Both the position numbers and the translations under genes were made by a program. Under the pieces are notes generated by a model. That model saw only the letters and a list, made by a program, of their open reading frames with translations. It had not been told where the DNA came from and did no database searches. Positions 58,385 to 64,000 of a stretch of 64,000 bases of DNA are shown piece after piece. The DNA is taken from positions 47,839 through 111,838 of the forward strand of contig JAOISU010000002.1 of assembly GCA_028222445.1 (NCBI GenBank), written 5' to 3'. Position 1 is the first letter of the stretch; every line of letters starts with the position of its first letter. Source of the stretch: Candidatus Pelagibacter sp. Lineage in GTDB: Bacteria; Pseudomonadota; Alphaproteobacteria; Pelagibacterales; Pelagibacteraceae.

Positions 58385-60789
58385 AGATTACAACTAACTG
58401 GCTCAAAGAACATTTAGACACAAAATTAAATGAAAACGAAATTATAGATAAACTTACAGATATTGGTTTAGAAGTAGAAAGTGTAGATAAGCAATCAGGT
58501 GAGCTTGATGCATTCATAGTAGCTAAAATTTTAAAGGCAGAAAAACATCCAGATGCAGATAGACTAAAAGTATGTGATGTTGATATAGGCTCGGGTAATC
58601 CTGTAAAAGTAGTCTGTGGTGCACCAAATGCAAAAAAAGGATTGTTAACAATTTATGCTCCACCAGGTGCAGTAATCCCAAAAAATCAAACGAAGTTAGT
58701 GGTTAGCAAAATAAGAGGAGTTACCTCATCAGGGATGCTTTGTTCAGAGTCTGAGTTAAATTTATCGGAAGAAAGTGATGGCATTACAGAGCTTTCAACA
58801 AAAAAATATGAAAAAAAAATTGGTAAAAATTATTTTCCAAAAAATGATTTAAATGTAATTGATATTTCTATTACCCCCAATAGAGCAGATTGTTTAGGTG
58901 TAAGAGGAATAGCAAGAGATTTAGCAGCAGCTGGAGCTGGCAAACTAATAAAAAAAAAAGAGCAAAAATTAAAAAAAAAAGGAAAACAAACTGTTAATGT
59001 TAAAATTTTAAATGAAAAAAGTCAGGCTTGTACATCATTTGGTAGCTGTTTAATTAAAGGTGTAAAGAATACAGAAAGTCCTGATTGGTTAAAAGAAAAG
59101 ATAATATCCCTCGGTCAAAAACCAATCTCTGCAATAGTAGATATTACAAATTATGTAATGTTTGATTTAAATAGACCTTTGCACGCATATGATGTTGATA
59201 AAATTGATAAACAAATCATTGTTAGAAATTCTAAAAAAGGTGAAAAATTTGAGGCATTAGATAATAAAGAATACAAATTAGAAAATGACATGTGTGTAAT
59301 TTCTGATAGTTCAGGCGTATTAGGCCTTGGTGGCATAATAGGTGGAACAAGAACAGGAACAGAGCTTGATACAAAAAATGTATTAATTGAGTCAGCATAT
59401 TTCAATCCAAGATCCATTAGAAAATCTTCTAAAATTTTAAATATAGATACTGATGCAAAATTTAGATTTGAAAGAGGTATAGATCCACTATCCATAGAGC
59501 AAGGTCTTGAAAAAGCAGCTAGATTAATTAAAGAAATTTGTGGTGGAGAAATTAGCGAAATTGATATCCAAAAAATAGAAAAAACAAAAAACAGTAACAT
59601 AAAATTTAATCCTGTTTTATTTGAAAAAATTACTGGATTTAATATTGAAAACAAAGAGATGATGCAAATTTTAGAAAATTTAGGATTTAAAGTTAAAAAA
59701 ACTAAAAACTTTTTTGATTTGATAATTCCATCATGGAGACCTGATATTTCACAAGAAGTTGATGTAGTAGAGGAGCTGGTTAGGATTAAAGGCTATGATC
59801 GAATTAAAATGATTGAGCCTGAAAAGAATAGAGCTAGAGACACATTAAATTCAAAACAAAAACTATTTCATTTTTTACAAAGATCTATAGCTTCAAAAGG
59901 GTATCTAGAGGCAATAACCTGGTCTTTTACAGACAGCAAAATTAACCAATTATTTTTAGAAAAAAATAAAGAAATTAAGATAGTTAATCCCATCAGTTCA
60001 GATTTAAACGTATTAAGATCTTCAATTTTTTCAAATTTGATTATTCATTTAGACAAGAATTTAGGAAGAGGATTTAAGGATTTATCAATATTTGAGATTG
60101 GCCCTACTTTTCAAGGAAGTCAACCAGGTGAACAACAGACAGTAATTAGTGGCTTAAGGTCAGGTCAATTGACTAGACAGAGCTGGATTGAAAAAGAAAG
60201 GTTAGTTGATGTTTTTGATGTAAAAAGAGATGTTATTCAAAGTTTAATTGAAGCGGGGTTTAATAAAGATAAATTTTATATAGATGATGAGACACCTAAT
60301 TATTATCACCCAGGAAAATCAGGAAGAGTTTTCTTAAACAAAGGTAAAGAAAAAGTAATAGCTTTTTTTGGTGATATTCATCCAAAGATTTTAAAGAAAT
60401 TAGATATTAAATCAGAAGCTTTAGTTGGTTTTGAAATATTTTTAGACAATATTAAACATCCTAAAAAATCATTAAAAGATCAAAAAACTCAATATAGATA
60501 TTCAGATTTTCAAAAATCAGAAAGAGACTTTGCTTTTGTGATAGATAAAAATTTTAAAGTACAGGAACTAATAGATATTATTTCCAATGTAGATAAAGAA
60601 TTAATAAAATCAGTTAAAGTTTTTGATGTTTATGAGGGTACAAATATTCCTGAAAATAAAAAATCAATTGCACTTAATGTAACTATCCAATCCTTAGAAA
60701 AAACATTAAATGAAGAGGACCTTAATAAAATTAATCACCTCATTATATCAGCTGTAGAAACAAAAACTGACGCAAAGATTAGATCATAG
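58381..60789 (+). CDS. pheT: Phenylalanyl-tRNA synthetase beta subunit
   Basis: 802 aa, bacterial length. Domains in order: an N-terminal EMAP-like tRNA-binding domain ([20 protein letters not shown]), the B3/B4 editing domain ([19 protein letters not shown]), B5 ([20 protein letters not shown]), the inactive synthetase-like core, and a C-terminal anticodon-binding domain ([17 protein letters not shown]). Translationally coupled to pheS; lepA starts 2 nt after its stop. Confidence 0.97.
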   Translation: MKITTNWLKEHLDTKLNENEIIDKLTDIGLEVESVDKQSGELDAFIVAKILKAEKHPDADRLKVCDVDIGSGNPVKVVCGAPNAKKGLLTIYAPPGAVIPKNQTKLVVSKIRGVTSSGMLCSESELNLSEESDGITELSTKKYEKKIGKNYFPKNDLNVIDISITPNRADCLGVRGIARDLAAAGAGKLIKKKEQKLKKKGKQTVNVKILNEKSQACTSFGSCLIKGVKNTESPDWLKEKIISLGQKPISAIVDITNYVMFDLNRPLHAYDVDKIDKQIIVRNSKKGEKFEALDNKEYKLENDMCVISDSSGVLGLGGIIGGTRTGTELDTKNVLIESAYFNPRSIRKSSKILNIDTDAKFRFERGIDPLSIEQGLEKAARLIKEICGGEISEIDIQKIEKTKNSNIKFNPVLFEKITGFNIENKEMMQILENLGFKVKKTKNFFDLIIPSWRPDISQEVDVVEELVRIKGYDRIKMIEPEKNRARDTLNSKQKLFHFLQRSIASKGYLEAITWSFTDSKINQLFLEKNKEIKIVNPISSDLNVLRSSIFSNLIIHLDKNLGRGFKDLSIFEIGPTFQGSQPGEQQTVISGLRSGQLTRQSWIEKERLVDVFDVKRDVIQSLIEAGFNKDKFYIDDETPNYYHPGKSGRVFLNKGKEKVIAFFGDIHPKILKKLDIKSEALVGFEIFLDNIKHPKKSLKDQKTQYRYSDFQKSERDFAFVIDKNFKVQELIDIISNVDKELIKSVKVFDVYEGTNIPENKKSIALNVTIQSLEKTLNEEDLNKINHLIISAVETKTDAKIRS

Positions 60790-60791
60790 TT

Positions 60792-62603
60792 ATGGCAAAG
60801 ATTGATCATATAAGAAACTTTGCAATTATTGCACACATTGATCATGGTAAATCAACAATTGCTGATAGAATAATACATAGTTGTGGAGGGCTTACTGAAA
60901 GAGAAATGAAGGCCCAAGTATTAGATTCAATGGACATAGAAAGAGAAAGAGGGATTACAATTAAAGCTCAAACAGTAAAACTTAATTATAAATCAAAAGA
61001 TGGTAAAGATTATATCTTAAATATAATTGATACACCAGGTCATGTTGATTTTAGTTATGAGGTGAGTAGATCATTATATGCCTGTGAAGGATCAATATTG
61101 ATTGTTGATAGTACACAAGGTGTTGAAGCACAAACGCTAGCAAATGTTTATCAAGCATTAGATATAAATCATGAGATTGTACCAGTTCTAAATAAAATTG
61201 ATTTACCAGCTTCGGATTTAGAAAAAACAAAAAAACAAATCGAGGAAGTAATTGGTATTGATACTGAAAATGCTATTCCTTGTTCAGGAAAAACAGGGGA
61301 AGGTATTAATGAAATTCTAGAACAAATTATTGTATCATTACCAGCTCCAGAAGGAGAAAAAGATGCAGATTTAAAATGTTTACTTGTTGATAGTTGGTAT
61401 GACACTTATCTTGGCGTAGTTATTTTGGTTAGAGTTATTGATGGAAAAATTTCCAAAAACATGAAGATAAAAATGATGTCAACAAATCAAGAATATATTG
61501 TTGAAAAAGTTGGTGTCTTTACTCCTAAAGCAACCGATATGAAACAATTAAATGCAGGTGAAATTGGTTTTATAACAACTGGTATAAAAGTTTTATCTGA
61601 AACAAAAGTCGGGGATACTATTTGCGATGCAACTAAACCGCTTCAAGAAGCACTTCCAGGATTTAAGAGAAGCAAACCTGTAGTTTTTTGTGGATTGTTT
61701 CCAGTTGACAGTTCTGATTATCAAAAACTTAAAGATGGTTTAGGTAAGCTACAATTAAACGATGCTAGTTTTTCTTTTGAAGCAGAGTCCTCGTCAGCAT
61801 TAGGATTAGGTTTCAGATGTGGTTTTTTAGGACTCTTACATTTAGAAATAATCACAGAAAGACTCGAAAGGGAATTTGATATAAATTTACTAACAACAAC
61901 ACCGGGGGTAGTTTATAAAGTTCATATGAATAAAGGTGAAATAATAGAGCTACAGAACCCCTCAAGTTTACCAGATCCAACATTAATAAAATTTATTGAA
62001 GAGCCCTGGATTAAAGCAACAATAATAACTCCAGATCAATATTTAGGCTCAATTATAAAAGTTTGCCAAGATAAAAGAGGTGTACAAACAAATTTAAGTT
62101 ATTCTGGGAATAGAGCTGTTTTAAATTATGAAATTCCTTTAAACGAAGTTGTGTTTGACTTTAATGACAGACTTAAATCAATGACAAGTGGTTATGCAAG
62201 TTTTGATTATGAAATTATAGGGCATAGAGAGGGTGATTTAGTAAAATTAGGAATTCTTGTTAATGCTGAACCAGTAGATGCATTATCGATGATGGTTCAT
62301 AAAGATTTTGCACAAACTGTGGGAAGAGAGGTGTGTGAAAAATTAAAAGATTTGATACCACGTCATAATTTTATGATTCCAGTACAGGCTGCTATAGGTG
62401 GAAAAATTATTGCACGTGAAACAATTAAAGGTTTTAAAAAAGATGTATTGACTAAAATCCATGGTGGTGGAGCTAGAGATAGAAAAAGAAAATTATTGGA
62501 TAAACAGAAAAAAGGAAAAGCAAGGGGTAAACAGTTTGGAAAAGTTGAAATACCTCAAGAAGCATTTATAGGTGTATTAAAAATAAGCAAAGATAATAAA
62601 TAG
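60792..62603 (+). CDS. lepA: Elongation factor 4 (back-translocase GTPase)
   Basis: Ribosome-bound translational GTPase, 603 aa. The G-domain begins with AHIDHGKST (residues 14-22) and continues with [20 protein letters not shown] and NKIDLP. The LepA-specific C-terminal domain with [20 protein letters not shown] is present. Start 2 nt after pheT suggests co-transcription with the synthetase genes; lepA more often sits near lepB, but no signal peptidase gene is here. Confidence 0.97.
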   Translation: MAKIDHIRNFAIIAHIDHGKSTIADRIIHSCGGLTEREMKAQVLDSMDIERERGITIKAQTVKLNYKSKDGKDYILNIIDTPGHVDFSYEVSRSLYACEGSILIVDSTQGVEAQTLANVYQALDINHEIVPVLNKIDLPASDLEKTKKQIEEVIGIDTENAIPCSGKTGEGINEILEQIIVSLPAPEGEKDADLKCLLVDSWYDTYLGVVILVRVIDGKISKNMKIKMMSTNQEYIVEKVGVFTPKATDMKQLNAGEIGFITTGIKVLSETKVGDTICDATKPLQEALPGFKRSKPVVFCGLFPVDSSDYQKLKDGLGKLQLNDASFSFEAESSSALGLGFRCGFLGLLHLEIITERLEREFDINLLTTTPGVVYKVHMNKGEIIELQNPSSLPDPTLIKFIEEPWIKATIITPDQYLGSIIKVCQDKRGVQTNLSYSGNRAVLNYEIPLNEVVFDFNDRLKSMTSGYASFDYEIIGHREGDLVKLGILVNAEPVDALSMMVHKDFAQTVGREVCEKLKDLIPRHNFMIPVQAAIGGKIIARETIKGFKKDVLTKIHGGGARDRKRKLLDKQKKGKARGKQFGKVEIPQEAFIGVLKISKDNK

Positions 62604-62607
62604 CAAA

Positions 62608-63282
62608 ATGGAAAAAAACAGAAATAAAGAATTTTTTTTAAAAAAGTTGTATCATTTATTTTTTTCTGAAAGATTTTCAAAAAGAATTAATTATAGTTTT
62701 GATAAAAAAACTCGTCTCGACTTAATTCAGTTGATTATAAAAAAAAATGAATATAAGAAATATTTAGAAATAGGTTGTAATCAGGATGAGGTTTTTAATA
62801 AAATAGATATAGATAAAATTGGTGTAGACCCAATTAGTGGTGGTAATTTTAGAGGCACAAGTGATGAATTTTTTTTAAAAAATACTTTGAAATTTGATTG
62901 TATTTTTATAGATGGTCTTCACGTTTATGAGCAAGCGATAAAAGACATATTAAATTCAATAAAGTTTTTAAATAAAAATGGAGTTATAATACTTCATGAT
63001 TGTCTTCCTAAAAGTATAGAACATCAAAGAGTACCAAGGAGCAGATATAACTGGAATGGAGATGTTTGGAAAGCAATAGTTGAGGTCCGTACTTGGAATA
63101 ATTTTGATACATTTACAATTTTAGCAGACGAAGGTTTAGGCATTATAAAAAAAAGAAATAATCCAAATGTTCTAAATATTGAAAATAAGTCTTTCAAAAA
63201 TTTAAAGTTTAAATTTTTTTATAATAATTATAAAGAAATAATGAGGACTGTAAGTTTTAATGATGGAATAAAAATGGTTTAG
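62608..63282 (+). CDS. Class I SAM-dependent methyltransferase-like protein
   Basis: Rossmann-fold protein of 224 aa with the SAM-binding motif I YLEIGCNQDEVFNKI, an acidic GVDPISGGNFRG after the second strand, and motif FDCIFIDGLHVYEQAIKDI followed by GVIILHDCLPKS. This layout (DGxHxYE, HDC) resembles the Methyltransf_24 / macrocin-O-methyltransferase-like group, often found in surface-glycan loci. It starts 4 nt after lepA and ends 1 nt before a glycosyltransferase gene. Acceptor unknown. More A-rich and lysine-rich than the lepA gene before it. Confidence 0.82.
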   Translation: MEKNRNKEFFLKKLYHLFFSERFSKRINYSFDKKTRLDLIQLIIKKNEYKKYLEIGCNQDEVFNKIDIDKIGVDPISGGNFRGTSDEFFLKNTLKFDCIFIDGLHVYEQAIKDILNSIKFLNKNGVIILHDCLPKSIEHQRVPRSRYNWNGDVWKAIVEVRTWNNFDTFTILADEGLGIIKKRNNPNVLNIENKSFKNLKFKFFYNNYKEIMRTVSFNDGIKMV

Positions 63283-63283
63283 T

Positions 63284-64000
63284 ATGACGAATAAAATAAT
63301 TGACACAGTAACCTTCTTTCAAGAAAATCGTCATTTTGATTTGAGGTTTAATATACTCAAAGATGTAGTTGATAAATTTTTAATATGTGAGTCTATTTAT
63401 GATCATAGAGGAAATAAAAAAGAAATTAATTTTAATAAAGAAAAATACAAAAAAAGTGAAAAAATAAAGCATATCGTAATTGAAGAAAAATTTCCAGATA
63501 CAAGTAGTCCTTGGCAAAATCAAGCTATTCAAAGAGAATATATAATAGAAAACTTGAAAGAGATAGAGAACGATGATTTTGTTATGTTTTCAGATCCAGA
63601 TGAAATACCAAATCCTGAAATTCTAAAAAATTTTCAATTGAAAAAAAAATATGGCATTTTTTCTCAAAAGATATTCTCATATAAATTAAATCTTTTTAAT
63701 CCATATGAAAGTCCTTGGGAAGGGACAAGAGTATGTAGAAAGAAACATCTAAAGTCGGTTGACTGGTTAAGACATAAAGTTGTAAAAAAAAATTTAAAAT
63801 ATCCATTTTGGAGAATTGATAAAGAAAAAGACATTCAAATAATTTATAATGGAGGATGGCATTTTAGTTATCTTTTAACACCTCAAGAAATTGAAAAAAA
63901 ATTTAAAAGTTTAGCTGAAACCTCTTGGGATAATGAAAAATTTTCAAATTTAGACATTATTAAAAAAAAAATAAGTGATAAAGTTGATTTATTCGGTAGA
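63284..64000 (+). CDS. Glycosyltransferase family 17, N-terminal part (runs off the right edge)
   Basis: 239 codons from ATG at 63284, open to the window edge. The start is IIDTVTFFQENRHFDLRFNI; SSPWQNQAIQREYI, DDFVMFSDPDEIPNPEIL (metal-binding acidic motif) and NGGWHFSYLLTPQEI follow. This matches GT17, related to beta-1,4-mannosyl-glycoprotein N-acetylglucosaminyltransferase; bacterial members sit in surface-polysaccharide loci. It is probably cotranscribed with the methyltransferase before it. Confidence 0.85.
   Translation, partial: MTNKIIDTVTFFQENRHFDLRFNILKDVVDKFLICESIYDHRGNKKEINFNKEKYKKSEKIKHIVIEEKFPDTSSPWQNQAIQREYIIENLKEIENDDFVMFSDPDEIPNPEILKNFQLKKKYGIFSQKIFSYKLNLFNPYESPWEGTRVCRKKHLKSVDWLRHKVVKKNLKYPFWRIDKEKDIQIIYNGGWHFSYLLTPQEIEKKFKSLAETSWDNEKFSNLDIIKKKISDKVDLFGR

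Overview
The window looks like a chromosome segment of a SAR11 bacterium (Alphaproteobacteria, Pelagibacterales, close to 'Candidatus Pelagibacter'). The sequence is strongly AT-rich (about 30% G+C by eye, not counted). Genes are packed with tiny or negative spacing, and no gene-free stretch exceeds 300 bases; the largest gaps are 183 nt at 45264-45446 and 152 nt at 27475-27626. The gene order is alphaproteobacterial (priA-atpHAGDC, mdh-sucCDAB-lpd, sdhCDAB), and the dimethylsulfoniopropionate demethylase DmdA reads almost like the P. ubique protein as I remember it. No transposase, integrase, CRISPR array or rRNA was seen. There is one tRNA gene, tRNA-Arg(ACG).

Layout. 1-2767 (+): end of proA, nadD, rsfS, ctpA, rppH. 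2757-9620 (-): priA followed by the F1-ATPase operon atpHAGDC. 9749-13922: a small accessory block with an unrecognised 160-aa protein, an old-yellow-enzyme flavin oxidoreductase, a SPASM-type radical SAM protein with a MarR/EPS-type regulator, and a class III aminotransferase. 13968-27474 (-): one unidirectional run reading iron alcohol dehydrogenase, TRAP transporter dctPQM, a small secreted protein, then mdh-sucC-sucD-sucA-sucB-lpd. 27627-29909 (+): an MmsA-type dehydrogenase and an IclR regulator, divergent from the transporter. 29906-37147 (-): helicase, a broken alpha/beta-hydrolase, dmdA, asd, sdhCDAB. 37282-37905 (-): tRNA-Arg, a possible 32-aa membrane peptide and a PaaI-type thioesterase. 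37980-44499 (+): thiolase, an unusual lipoyl-bearing aceE, aceF and a DMT exporter. 44496-45263 (-): uppP. 45447-52275 (+): gltD, gltB (frameshifted in a 9-C run) and an epimerase-like gene. 52240-52995 (-): a hydrolase. 53038-64000 (+): a glycosyltransferase, thrS-infC-rpmI-rplT-pheS-pheT-lepA, then a methyltransferase and a truncated GT17 glycosyltransferase, possibly the edge of a surface-glycan region.

Function. Most of the window is core energy and carbon metabolism: both 2-oxoacid dehydrogenase systems, most TCA enzymes, complex II, F1-ATPase and GOGAT, plus translation genes. The sulfur/C3 part is the most ecologically telling. DmdA demethylates DMSP, and 7 kb away a TRAP transporter, an iron alcohol dehydrogenase and an MmsA-type CoA-acylating dehydrogenase sit around an IclR regulator. 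This enzyme pair resembles the known DddB/DddC pair for 3-hydroxypropionate; the functional link is inference.

No wholly new system was proven. The strongest leads are the gltB poly-C frameshift, the helicase/hydrolase deletion scar that couples to dmdA, the lipoyl domain fused to AceE, a SdhD with no histidine at all, and palindromic operator candidates beside the MarR-type and IclR-type regulators.
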